This document shows, one piece after another, positions 1-8,085 of a stretch of DNA of 63,267 nt (positions are counted from its first letter, which is position 1; each line of letters opens with the position of its first letter). The position numbers and the translations under genes are program-made. Under the pieces are notes generated by a model. It did not search any database. It saw nothing but the letters and a program-made list of their open reading frames with translations, and was not told where the DNA came from. The stretch comes from Acidobacteriaceae bacterium (GTDB taxonomy: Bacteria; Acidobacteriota; Terriglobia; Terriglobales; Acidobacteriaceae): assembly GCA_030049955.1 (NCBI GenBank), contig JASIJX010000061.1:1-63267 (forward strand). Reading direction: 5' to 3'.

Positions 1-995
1 TCATGGCGCTGCTCCACCTTATTCCACCAGCGCTCAATCTGGTTGCGCACCATGGCGGGCTCGTCCACGAAAAGCGCGCAGCGGGGCAGAAGCGTAAGCA
101 GAGATTTTTCCGCGCCTGCGACCGGGATGAAAAACTCCCAGCCGGGGAAAACGCTGACGCCGGCCGCAGCTGCGTTTTCCTCGGCCATCTCCCGATCGGC
201 GACCTGGTCGGCTATTTCGACGCGTTCCCGGCTGAGACGCCCGTTGACAGCTGCGAGCAGGCGCTCGGTGACCGGAGTTTCCGTCAACGGAAGCAACTGC
301 GTTTCATCGAGTGCGGACTGCGAGCGCTGCGACTCGGGATCGAACTTGCGGATGGTCTCTATTTCGTCGCCGAAGAACTCGATGCGCACGGGCCGGTCGG
401 ACTCCGGCGAGTACACATCGAGGATGCCGCCGCGGCGCGTGAATTGGCCGGGCATTTCAACCAGATCCATGCGCGTGTAGCCCACGCTGGCGAGATGTCC
501 GGTGAGGGTTTCAAGATCGATTTCTTCGCCGCGGCGCAGCGTTACGGCAAGAGCCGAGTAATAATCGCGGTCGAAGAGCTTGAGAGCAGCGGCTTCGACA
601 GGCGCGATGACGATATCGACGGCGCCGGTCGAGAGCTTCCAAAGCGCGGAGGCGCGCTGCTCCTGTACGTCGGGATGTGGCGAAAGATTTTCGAAAGGCA
701 ATACGTCGTGGGCGGGGAAACGGACTACGCGCGCCGGATCGATGGCCCCGGTCAGCTCGCAGCCGGCTTTGAGTAGCGGCTCCAGGGCTTCAGCGGCTTT
801 GTTGTCAGCCACTACCACGACGACCGGCTGGCGCGCGGCCCGGGCCAGCAAGGGAAGATAAAGGGCGCGGGCGGTTGCGGTAAGCCCGGAGACACGCCTC
901 CGACCCGCAGCGAGGCCCACATGCCTGCGAACGCGCTCAAATCCCGGCGAATGCTCCAGCTCCGCGAAGATTTCACGGACAAACGGGAGAATCAT
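1..995 (-). CDS. mfd: Transcription-repair coupling factor Mfd, N-terminal part (runs off the window)
   Basis: Reading the minus strand from an ATG at 995 gives at least 331 residues with no stop before the window edge. The start reads MILPFVREIFAELE. Further in are the UvrB-homology features of Mfd: a segment around VVRFPAHDVLPFENLSPHP, then MPGQFTRRGGILDVYSP, RIEFFGDEIETIRKFDPESQ and LLPLTE. Mfd removes RNA polymerase stalled at lesions and recruits UvrA. The helicase motor and RNAP-interaction domains of the roughly 1150-residue family lie outside the window. The gene is 102 bp downstream of ctaG in the same direction, but it is probably not functionally linked to the respiratory operon. 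The family call is firm; the exact start is less so because no strong ribosome-binding site is visible. Confidence 0.9.
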   Translation of the reverse strand, partial: MILPFVREIFAELEHSPGFERVRRHVGLAAGRRRVSGLTATARALYLPLLARAARQPVVVVVADNKAAEALEPLLKAGCELTGAIDPARVVRFPAHDVLPFENLSPHPDVQEQRASALWKLSTGAVDIVIAPVEAAALKLFDRDYYSALAVTLRRGEEIDLETLTGHLASVGYTRMDLVEMPGQFTRRGGILDVYSPESDRPVRIEFFGDEIETIRKFDPESQRSQSALDETQLLPLTETPVTERLLAAVNGRLSRERVEIADQVADREMAEENAAAAGVSVFPGWEFFIPVAGAEKSLLTLLPRCALFVDEPAMVRNQIERWWNKVEQRH

Positions 996-1097
996 CAGAT
1001 TCCAGTTTAGCAATCGCGGAATGACTGCGCGCAATGTAAACAATCTTTACAAACGGCAAGGAAAATCCGTTGATGCAATGGAAATCTGCGCGGCGAA

Positions 1098-1982
1098 TCA
1101 GTGGGAAATGTGCGCGAGGCGATCTGTAGTCTCGTCCGCGAAGACTTGCCTGCGCAGGCGGGAGCGCGATGGCGAGAGCAGCAGCAGCACCAGAAGAAAG
1201 GCGGGAACCATGAAGACCATGGAGCCGCAGATCCACATGAATCCTCCGGCGGCAACCTGATCATCGAGAGCGCTCAGGCCGAAAGGGCGCGGGATGGCGG
1301 CATAGCTCGGATAGAGCACTCGGCCAGAGAAGCACAGGAACGCAGAGATCGATGTGTTTACGATGTCGGCCAGCAGCAGATAAGGGATCAGAATCCACCG
1401 CGACTGCGATGTGCGGTAAGGCCAGGGACGGATCACCGGCCACCAGAACATGAGGTTGGTGAAAAAGAAACAGGCGTGTTCGCAGTTGTGCCAGTTCTCA
1501 GAGGAGAGCGCGAACTCGTACGCAGCGGGAATGTGCCAGCCGATGTAGGCGGCGGCCATGGCGAGCCAGGCCACGCGCGGGCGGGTAAGGAACCTTCCGA
1601 TCGCCGGCAGCGCACGCGTTACAAACAGCGGCCGCAGCAGTCGGATAAACCAGCGCGGCAGGCCGCGGAGCATGGGGACAACGGGCGCCCCGATAACGAT
1701 AAGCGGCGGCGCAATGGACATGAGCACAAAATGCTGCGCCATGTGCATGAAGAGAAGCGATTCGCTGAAAGTATCGAGCGGCGAGGCGACGGCGACGAAG
1801 AGCGCGAGGATGCCGCCGAGAAACGAGTACAGTCGCCAGGGGGGAAACTGCGCGGGGCGCGTGCGCCGGATGCGCGCCCAGCCGCGCGTGTAAATTGCCG
1901 CAGCCAGCACCAGCTCCGTCGTGACGATCCAGGGAACGTCCCACTGAGTGAAGAGATCGGAGATGGTGGTCGAATCAATCAT
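1098..1982 (-). CDS. ctaG: CtaG-like caa3 oxidase assembly membrane protein
   Basis: This is a 294-residue polytopic membrane protein with about seven hydrophobic segments. Conserved polar positions typical of the caa3_CtaG family are present: a segment with SPLDTFSESLLFMHMAQH, then IGWHIPAAYEFAL, then NCEHACFFFTNLMFWWPV. The histidine and methionine clusters fit a role in copper handling during assembly of the CuB or CuA centre of caa3-type cytochrome c oxidase, as in Bacillus CtaG. It is the last gene of the oxidase/bc operon, 33 bp after the cytochrome b gene, which supports the role. It is not the Cox11-type CtaG of proteobacteria. Confidence 0.85.
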   Translation of the reverse strand: MIDSTTISDLFTQWDVPWIVTTELVLAAAIYTRGWARIRRTRPAQFPPWRLYSFLGGILALFVAVASPLDTFSESLLFMHMAQHFVLMSIAPPLIVIGAPVVPMLRGLPRWFIRLLRPLFVTRALPAIGRFLTRPRVAWLAMAAAYIGWHIPAAYEFALSSENWHNCEHACFFFTNLMFWWPVIRPWPYRTSQSRWILIPYLLLADIVNTSISAFLCFSGRVLYPSYAAIPRPFGLSALDDQVAAGGFMWICGSMVFMVPAFLLVLLLLSPSRSRLRRQVFADETTDRLAHISH

Positions 1983-2015
1983 TTCCTTCGATCGGAGTCC
2001 CGGTCAAAAATTCGA

Positions 2016-3533
2016 TCAGGGCCCGCTGCTCTTTGTCGCCGGAATATCTTCGCCGGTGCCGGCGTGCGCGCTTTCAAGTCCCAGCTTGGCAGGATTGACC
2101 GCCGGATGCTCGCCCGCAGGGTGCAGGGTATCTAGAAAAGCGACGAGCGCCTCGATCTCAGCCGGCGTAAGATTCTTGCCGTAGGCTGGCATGTTGCCGC
2201 CGCCGGTGACAACCTTGAAGCGCAACTCGTCGAGCGTCATGAGCGAGCCGACGTTATCGAGCGCCGGGCCGCGTTCGCCGCCGACGCCGCCGATCGAGTG
2301 GCAGTTGCGGCATTGCTTACCCTGAAAGACAGTTGCGCCTTGGCGCACTACAGGCGAAGCCTGACGTATGAGCTTGGGTGGAACAGGATTGCTGCTCCAC
2401 GCGTCCATGTGCGGGCTCCAGGGTGTAGTAGTGCCATATTGCGTAAGAACGCCAAAGCTGACCGCGAGGAATGAGACGGCAAGAACGGCCACCGGGCGCC
2501 GGTGCCAGCTCTTCTCGCCCTCGGCGGCGATGAAGGGAATCGCCAGCAAAATGGCGATGCCGATGATCGGAGCGATCAGAATGAACGGCGTCTCAAGCGC
2601 GGGCGGCAAATAGGCGAGGAGCGTGTAGATCCAGAGGAAGAAGAAATCGGGCTTGGGAACGGTCTGGATGATGGCAGGATCGGGCTGGCCGCCGGGCCCG
2701 AAGGGACCGAAGATCAATGCGCAGACGCCAACGGCGGCCAAAATTGCGCCGGAAAATACGAGATCCTTCCAGAAGGCGCCGGGGACGAAGGGAATTCCGT
2801 CCTCGTGCGCTAGGCGGTTGTACTCCTGGATATAGGTGGCGCGGCGCACCACGCGGCCCGGCATCGGCCACTCGTTGATTCCGAGCTTGAGCACCATCCA
2901 GACGTGGACGAGCGCAAAGAGCAGCAGCGCGCCGGGAATCACGAAGACGTGGAGCGTGAAGAAGCGCGAAAGGGTTTCGCCGGCGATGATGGGACCGCCT
3001 AAAAGCAGGTGAACCAGGCCGCCGCCGATGAAAGGAACGCGGCCCAGAATGGATGCGCCAATGCCGAGGCCCCAGTATGCGTCCTGATCGAAGCGCATCA
3101 CCTGGCCGGTGAAGGCCATGCCCAGGGTCATCAACAGCAGGAATACGCCGACAAGCCAGGTGAGCTCGCGCGGAAACTTGTATGCGCCAAACAGGAACAC
3201 CTGCGCCATGTGAATGAGCACGATGGCGACCATGAAGTTGGAGCCCCAACCGTGCAGGGCGCGCAGATACCAGCCGAGAGGGATATGGTGGTTGAGCACG
3301 TTCAGGCTGTTCCAGGCCTGAGCCCCCGAAGGGACGTAGACCAACGCCAGCAGAACGCCAGTGACGATCTGCAGCATGAACAGCGTGAAGGCGGCGCTGC
3401 CGAAGACATACCACCAACTCGCCGTGTTGCGCGGCACCTGGTGCAGCACGGCATCTTTGACCGGCGCTTCGAATTGGAGGCGCTGCTCAAACCAGCTGTA
3501 GACGCGCTGCGCCGTATTCTTTACCCGCGGCAT
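2016..3533 (-). CDS. Cytochrome b with C-terminal cytochrome c domain (bc complex core subunit)
   Basis: The protein has 505 residues. Residues 1-370 are cytochrome b. Four heme-ligand histidines are visible at about H94 and H108 (13 residues between) and H195 and H210 (14 between, the b6f-like spacing). The usual PEWY Qo-site motif appears as PDFFF near residue 295. Residues 390-475 form a monoheme cytochrome c domain with CRNCH (C408, C411, H412) and a likely axial methionine in GGGNMPAYG. Cytochrome b and the c-type electron carrier are therefore one polypeptide. The ATG at 3533 overlaps the 3' end of the Rieske gene by 13 bp, implying translational coupling. The subunit oxidises quinol and passes electrons towards the caa3 oxidase encoded upstream. 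Confidence 0.93.
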   Translation of the reverse strand: MPRVKNTAQRVYSWFEQRLQFEAPVKDAVLHQVPRNTASWWYVFGSAAFTLFMLQIVTGVLLALVYVPSGAQAWNSLNVLNHHIPLGWYLRALHGWGSNFMVAIVLIHMAQVFLFGAYKFPRELTWLVGVFLLLMTLGMAFTGQVMRFDQDAYWGLGIGASILGRVPFIGGGLVHLLLGGPIIAGETLSRFFTLHVFVIPGALLLFALVHVWMVLKLGINEWPMPGRVVRRATYIQEYNRLAHEDGIPFVPGAFWKDLVFSGAILAAVGVCALIFGPFGPGGQPDPAIIQTVPKPDFFFLWIYTLLAYLPPALETPFILIAPIIGIAILLAIPFIAAEGEKSWHRRPVAVLAVSFLAVSFGVLTQYGTTTPWSPHMDAWSSNPVPPKLIRQASPVVRQGATVFQGKQCRNCHSIGGVGGERGPALDNVGSLMTLDELRFKVVTGGGNMPAYGKNLTPAEIEALVAFLDTLHPAGEHPAVNPAKLGLESAHAGTGEDIPATKSSGP

Positions 3534-4189
3534 GGAGAGTTTCCTCCGCCAATGTCGATGTTGACGAGCTTCGCGGTGTTGGCGAGCGTGGGCATCTGGC
3601 CGGCATCGATCTGCAACTGACCGGACTCGACTTTCCAGTCGTAAGTGAACAGGCCGCGCTCGGGCGGGCCGGATGCACGGGAGCCGTCAGCGTAATAAAC
3701 GCCGCCATGGCACGGGCACATAAAAAGCTGCGATTGCGGGAACCAGCGGACCGGGCAGCCGAGGTGCGCGCAGTTGATGGCAAAGACGCGGAACTGATTG
3801 TTTCCGTCGTGGCGCACGTAGCAGGCTACGTTGTCTGTCTCGCCGTCCCACGAGCGCTTGAAGGGATTTCTGAAGACGGCCAGTCGCGTTTGACCGGCCG
3901 GGAACGAGTCAGCCGAACCGAGTGAGACCCACGACTTGTAACTGTTATCGCTGCGCCACGCACCGAAGATGTAGCGCACGATCGGAACCGCCAGCGCCAG
4001 GCCGACAATGCCATTCAGCGCGACGCCGGCTTTGAGCAGCATCCAGCGGCGCGAAACGATGCGCGGATCCTCGTTGCTCGCGTGATTGCCGGCCTGATTG
4101 CTGACCTGATGCGAGGGATCGGTTGTCGGCGTATTGCCGTTGGGCGTGGGGGCGTTCTTCTGGCCCGGGAATCGTTCGCTTTCGTTCAA
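3521..4189 (-). CDS. Rieske iron-sulfur subunit of the bc complex
   Basis: This is a 222-residue protein when started at the TTG at 4189. That start is chosen because a GGGAGG ribosome-binding site sits 7 bp upstream, overlapping the last codons and stop of the preceding cytochrome c gene. A longer frame reaches 4282 but would overlap that gene by 89 bp. A hydrophilic Asn/Thr/Pro-rich N-terminus is followed by SRRWMLLKAG and one membrane anchor. The 2Fe-2S ligands lie in CAHLGCPVRW (Cys, His) and MCPCHGGVYY (Cys, His), with the extra cysteines forming the usual disulfide. The protein carries electrons from quinol to the cytochrome c domain of its neighbours. Family certain; start probable. 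Confidence 0.92.
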   Translation of the reverse strand: MNESERFPGQKNAPTPNGNTPTTDPSHQVSNQAGNHASNEDPRIVSRRWMLLKAGVALNGIVGLALAVPIVRYIFGAWRSDNSYKSWVSLGSADSFPAGQTRLAVFRNPFKRSWDGETDNVACYVRHDGNNQFRVFAINCAHLGCPVRWFPQSQLFMCPCHGGVYYADGSRASGPPERGLFTYDWKVESGQLQIDAGQMPTLANTAKLVNIDIGGGNSPCRG

Positions 4190-4193
4190 CTCA

Positions 4194-4925
4194 TTACCTC
4201 CCGGCCGGTGCGGCCGTGGGATTGGAACCCGTTCCGGACGGTATTCCAGCAGTGGCAGGCGCGGGGTTCCGCAAACTTGCAAGATAGGTCACTATGTCGT
4301 CCACATCCTGAGCAGACAACGGCACAGCGGATTTGCCTCCCGCGGCATCGTGACGCCAGTCGGGATGACCGATTTCCGGGTTGCCGGCGATGATGATGCT
4401 GCGCAGGGCCTGGTCGCTAGTCAGCGCAAGATAGACGGGGTCGGTGATCTGGCCGCGCTCCTGTCTGTGGCAGACGGCGCATCGTTGCTGATAGGTCTGC
4501 TGGCCGCGATGCGGATCGCCGGGCTTGTCTTGCGCGTAGGGCGGCGGCTGCGCGCCGGCGAAGACATTAGGACGCGACCACTGCTCTCGCATTCCGGCAA
4601 TGATGGCGTTGATCTGCGCGTCGGTGAGCATGCCGCCATTCGATTGAGCAAAGGCGGGCATCTGCGTGCCGGGCATGCCTGCGGAGATCCACTTGCGCAG
4701 GCTGGCGTCGTCGACCAGCGCCTGGTACAGCGGATTGGCCAGATTCATTGCCGCGCCGTCGCTGCCGTTCTTGCCGTGGCAGGCGGCGCAGTTCTGGCCG
4801 TACAGCGTGGCAAAGTCGAGCACGTCTTCAGGGCGCGCGGGCGCTGTGGGTATGACGCGATGAGAGCCGCAACCAGCGAGGAGCACCGCGAGCGCCGCGG
4901 CTGAGATGACAAGAGCGGTACGCAT
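4194..4925 (-). CDS. Diheme cytochrome c lipoprotein
   Basis: The product has 243 residues. The signal ends in the lipobox LLAGC, so it is probably a membrane-anchored lipoprotein. Two class I cytochrome c domains follow, with heme sites CAACH (about residue 46) and CAVCH (about residue 149) and candidate axial methionines in GMPGTQMPAF and the second domain. The ATG at 4925 overlaps the previous stop (TGATG) and has AGGGG 8 bp upstream. Set between the oxidase genes and the Rieske gene, it is well placed to shuttle electrons between the bc unit and CtaC inside a supercomplex. A similar arrangement of a cytochrome c gene with Rieske and cytochrome b is known from actinobacterial qcrCAB. The C-terminal tail is Pro/Ala/Thr-rich. 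Confidence 0.92.
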   Translation of the reverse strand: MRTALVISAAALAVLLAGCGSHRVIPTAPARPEDVLDFATLYGQNCAACHGKNGSDGAAMNLANPLYQALVDDASLRKWISAGMPGTQMPAFAQSNGGMLTDAQINAIIAGMREQWSRPNVFAGAQPPPYAQDKPGDPHRGQQTYQQRCAVCHRQERGQITDPVYLALTSDQALRSIIIAGNPEIGHPDWRHDAAGGKSAVPLSAQDVDDIVTYLASLRNPAPATAGIPSGTGSNPTAAPAGR

Positions 4926-5800
4926 CAATGCTTCCCCTTGCCACGCGGAGGACCTGCCTCCGGACGCGAGAACATCAGGCCGGGTGCTTCAATGCCCAGA
5001 CGTGCGGCAAACGGCAGCGACTGACCGGTGCGTATGCGCTCCTGGCGCACGACGACTAAACCGGCTGTGATGCCGAAGGTGACCTGCGAAATCAGGAACC
5101 ATCCCCAGGCGATGTGGTCGGCGAGTGCGGGATTAATGATGCCCATAAAGGAATGCAGTAAGCCGGTCCACAGCAGCGGAGCAAGAATGCCGCCAAGGAT
5201 GACGGGATGGCGCGGCAGCATAGGCAGCATGGCGCCGTAGAGCAGGCCGACGAACAGGCACGTGGTGATGTGAATGGCAGTGGCGACCAGCAGGCCCTGC
5301 CAGTGAAATGCGGCGATGTCGGCGACAGAAGGATTCCGCCAGTTGGCCACGCCGGCGCCGCCCAGCAGATTGATCGGATACCAGATGCTGTGCTGCGCGA
5401 TGAGCCCGTAGATCAGCGCCGGGACGATCATGGCGAATCCGCCGGCGATGCCGCCCTTGATGCCGCTCGCAACCGGGTAGACCTCAACGGGCACGTGCGC
5501 GCGGTGCCGCGGATCGAGTTGGATGCGCTCGACCAGCTTGCGCTTCGACTCGATGACGATGGGCAGATCGAGGACCTCGACCTCTTCGTGTTTCTCGTGC
5601 GGCAGCACCTGGCGGAACCAGCCTACGCAGCCGGCCACCATCAACACCACGCCAAGCAGGCCAATGCCCATGCTGGTGAGCGGGCCGGCGGCGAGCATCG
5701 CGCATCCGAAGGCCAGCACGATGGGCCAGGCCGTCGGCGCCGGCAAGTGAATGTGCTGACCGACTAGCTCTTTTGATTCGAGATGGACTTCCTCGGGCAT
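4925..5800 (-). CDS. Unknown multi-spanning membrane subunit of the caa3/bc operon
   Basis: The product has 291 residues from the ATG at 5800, chosen because GGGAAGG lies just upstream across the ctaE stop; a longer frame would run through ctaE. The first 70 residues have two helices beginning PAPTAWPIVLAFG, reminiscent of small subunit IV of bacterial oxidases. A soluble stretch follows that ends near RAHVPVEVYPVASG. The remaining 180 residues form about five more helices. No catalytic or metal-binding motif was recognised. Tight packing between ctaE and the diheme cytochrome c gene argues for a structural or assembly role. I infer a subunit IV-like N-terminus fused to an acidobacterial-type membrane domain. 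It could equally be an assembly factor. Confidence 0.6.
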   Translation of the reverse strand: MPEEVHLESKELVGQHIHLPAPTAWPIVLAFGCAMLAAGPLTSMGIGLLGVVLMVAGCVGWFRQVLPHEKHEEVEVLDLPIVIESKRKLVERIQLDPRHRAHVPVEVYPVASGIKGGIAGGFAMIVPALIYGLIAQHSIWYPINLLGGAGVANWRNPSVADIAAFHWQGLLVATAIHITTCLFVGLLYGAMLPMLPRHPVILGGILAPLLWTGLLHSFMGIINPALADHIAWGWFLISQVTFGITAGLVVVRQERIRTGQSLPFAARLGIEAPGLMFSRPEAGPPRGKGKH

Positions 5801-5805
5801 GCGGC

Positions 5806-6390
5806 TTACCTTCCCACGAGATAGACAACGGTGAACACAACGACCCACACCGCGTCGACAAAGTGCCAGTAAAGGGCAAACACCTGGATGCGCTCGGCGT
5901 GCTCCTGACGTACATGGCCGAGAGCGGTAAAGATCATGATGATCGACAGGCCGATTAAGCCAACGATGACGTGTGTCGCGTGCAGGCCGACCAGCGAGTA
6001 AAAAGTGGTGCCGAAGAGATTGGTGCGGATGGTGAGGCCGTGGTCGAAGATCAGCGAGCGCCACTCCGCGGCCGTGCCCAGTATGAACTTAAGCCCGAGT
6101 GCGATCGTCGCCGCCCACCATGCGCCAAAGAGGCGAATGCGGCCGTGCTCGATGGCGCGCTCGGCCAGCCAGATCGTCAGGCTGCTCGAAAGCAGGCACA
6201 CGGTGTTGAGGATCGGGACTTCGAGGATGCGCGGCGTCGGACCGGAAAGGCTGCGGCCGATGTAATACACATACGCGGCGACGAAGATGGCGAAGATGCC
6301 GCACTCGCCGATGATGAGCGAGATCATCGCAACCTTGCCGCGCGAAGGCAGCCGCCATTCTTCGTCGGTAAAAAGAGGAACTGTGCTCAT
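5806..6390 (-). CDS. ctaE: Cytochrome c oxidase subunit III
   Basis: This is a 194-residue protein with five hydrophobic segments, the short form used in caa3 oxidases. Family signatures are visible: IIGECGIFAIFVAAYVYY with its membrane glutamate, FYSLVGLHATHVIVGLIG, and the C-terminal ALYWHFVDAVWVVVF. The start ATG overlaps the ctaD stop by four bases (ATGA), so translation is probably coupled. Subunit III stabilises the proton-uptake side of subunit I and has no redox centre. Confidence 0.95.
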   Translation of the reverse strand: MSTVPLFTDEEWRLPSRGKVAMISLIIGECGIFAIFVAAYVYYIGRSLSGPTPRILEVPILNTVCLLSSSLTIWLAERAIEHGRIRLFGAWWAATIALGLKFILGTAAEWRSLIFDHGLTIRTNLFGTTFYSLVGLHATHVIVGLIGLSIIMIFTALGHVRQEHAERIQVFALYWHFVDAVWVVVFTVVYLVGR

Positions 6391-8075
6391 GCTTCGTACT
6401 TCCAGTCTGGATCCTGCGGATGCTTGATATCCCAGAGCGGACGGCGGCTGCGCACCTCGGGCTCGGTGGCAAAGTTATAGGACGGCGGCGGCGAAGGCGT
6501 CGCCCATTCGAGCGTCCATGCGTCCCATGGGTCGCTGCCTGCGACCTCGCCGTGGAAATAAGAGTGAACGAGATTCCACACGAAGAGCAGCACGGCGATG
6601 GCCTGCACGAATCCGCCGCATGAGATCACCGTGTTCAGGGTCCCCCATCCCCGGTCCGGCCCGTAGGTATAAATCGAGCGGGGCATGCCCAGAAAGCCGA
6701 CGAAATGCATGGTGTCGAACGTCATGTGGAAGCCGATGACGAACAGCCAGAAGTGCCATTTGCCGATTGTCTCGTTCATCATGCGCCCGGTAGCTTTGGG
6801 GTACCAGTAATACAGGCCGGCGAAGATGCACATGACAATCGCGCCGACCAGTACGTAATGGAAGTGCGCAATGACGAAGTAGGAGTTGTGGAGCTGCCAG
6901 TCCCAGGGAGCGACAGCGAGCATGACGCCGGTGAGCCCCGCGACGAGAAACTGGAACAGGAATCCGGTGCAGAACAGCATGGGCGTGGCAAAGCGGATAT
7001 TCCCGCCCCACATGGTGGCGAGCCAGTTGAACATTTTGATGCCGGTGAAGATGGCGACCACCATGGTGGAGAGCGCGAAGAACGTGTTGCCGGCCGCGGT
7101 CATGCCGACAGTGAACATGTGATGCGCCCAGACGGTGAGGCTCACGAACGCAATGCCGATTGAAGCGGCCACCATCGCCGGGTAGCCGAAGATGGCCTTG
7201 CGCGAGAAGACCGGAATCACTTCATTGGCGATGGCGAAGGCCGGCAGCACCAGAACGTAGACCTCCGGATGGCCGAAGATCCAGAAGAAGTGAATCCACA
7301 GCAACGGTGACCCGCCGGCCTGCGCGTCGAAAAAGTGCGAGCCGATAAAACGGTCAAGCACCAGCATGATCTGTGCGGCCGTGAGCGGCGTGATGGTGAC
7401 GAGCGTGAGCGAACTGACCACGAACATCAGCCAGACAAAGAGCGGCATGCGGAAAAGCGTCATGCCGCGGCAGCGCATGGAGATCGTGGTGGCGATGATG
7501 TTGATGGCAGTGCCCAGAGTGCCGAAGCCGCTGACGATAAGCGACAGCGCCCAATAGTCAATGCCATGCCCGGGGTTGAACGGGCTGGTAGTGAGTGGCG
7601 CGTAGGCAAACCAGCCTGCATCCGGCGCATTGCCCATGCCGTACAGGCCAAATCCTCCGATAAAGCTGAAGTAGAGCAGCAGGCCGCCAAAGGCTGTGAG
7701 CCAGAAGCTGAAGGCGTTCAGGCGGGGGAAGGCCATGTCGCGGGCGCCGATCATGAGCGGCACGACGTAATTGCCGAAGCCGAAAAGGATGGGCATTCCG
7801 ACGAGAAACACCATCGTGGTGCCATGCATGGTGAATATCTCGTTGTACGCTTCCGGAGTGACAAAGTGATTGTTCGGAAACGCCAGCTGGATGCGGATTA
7901 TCATCGCCTCCGTGCCGCCGACCAGCAGGAAGAACAGCGAGTAGGCAATGTAAAGGATGCCGAGCTTCTTGTGATCGACGGTCGTTACCCAGCTATGCAC
8001 CCACTCGAAAAACGTGCCCCGCGCGGGATACGCTGCTTCGAGTGAGCCACCAATTGGCACAGTCTGATCTGCCAT
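6387..8075 (-). CDS. ctaD: Cytochrome c oxidase subunit I (heme-copper oxidase, A-type)
   Basis: The product has 562 residues and is the catalytic core. Heme ligands H84 (FTMHGTTM), H404 and H406 (IAHFHYV) are present. The CuB ligands are H269 in GHPEVY and H318-H319 in WAHHMF, with Y273 placed for the His-Tyr crosslink. WGGNIRF and the GHPEVY motif mark an A-type proton-pumping oxidase. The gene lies 10 bp downstream of ctaC and overlaps ctaE by four bases. It reduces O2 to water with electrons from CuA of CtaC. Confidence 0.97.
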   Translation of the reverse strand: MADQTVPIGGSLEAAYPARGTFFEWVHSWVTTVDHKKLGILYIAYSLFFLLVGGTEAMIIRIQLAFPNNHFVTPEAYNEIFTMHGTTMVFLVGMPILFGFGNYVVPLMIGARDMAFPRLNAFSFWLTAFGGLLLYFSFIGGFGLYGMGNAPDAGWFAYAPLTTSPFNPGHGIDYWALSLIVSGFGTLGTAINIIATTISMRCRGMTLFRMPLFVWLMFVVSSLTLVTITPLTAAQIMLVLDRFIGSHFFDAQAGGSPLLWIHFFWIFGHPEVYVLVLPAFAIANEVIPVFSRKAIFGYPAMVAASIGIAFVSLTVWAHHMFTVGMTAAGNTFFALSTMVVAIFTGIKMFNWLATMWGGNIRFATPMLFCTGFLFQFLVAGLTGVMLAVAPWDWQLHNSYFVIAHFHYVLVGAIVMCIFAGLYYWYPKATGRMMNETIGKWHFWLFVIGFHMTFDTMHFVGFLGMPRSIYTYGPDRGWGTLNTVISCGGFVQAIAVLLFVWNLVHSYFHGEVAGSDPWDAWTLEWATPSPPPSYNFATEPEVRSRRPLWDIKHPQDPDWKYEA

Positions 8076-8085
8076 CGCTGTTCCT

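Noticed and set aside
1101..2135. Plus-strand frame of 344 codons opposite ctaG
   Set aside because: Composition is rich in Arg, Glu and Gly with no family features; ctaG on the minus strand is recognisable.
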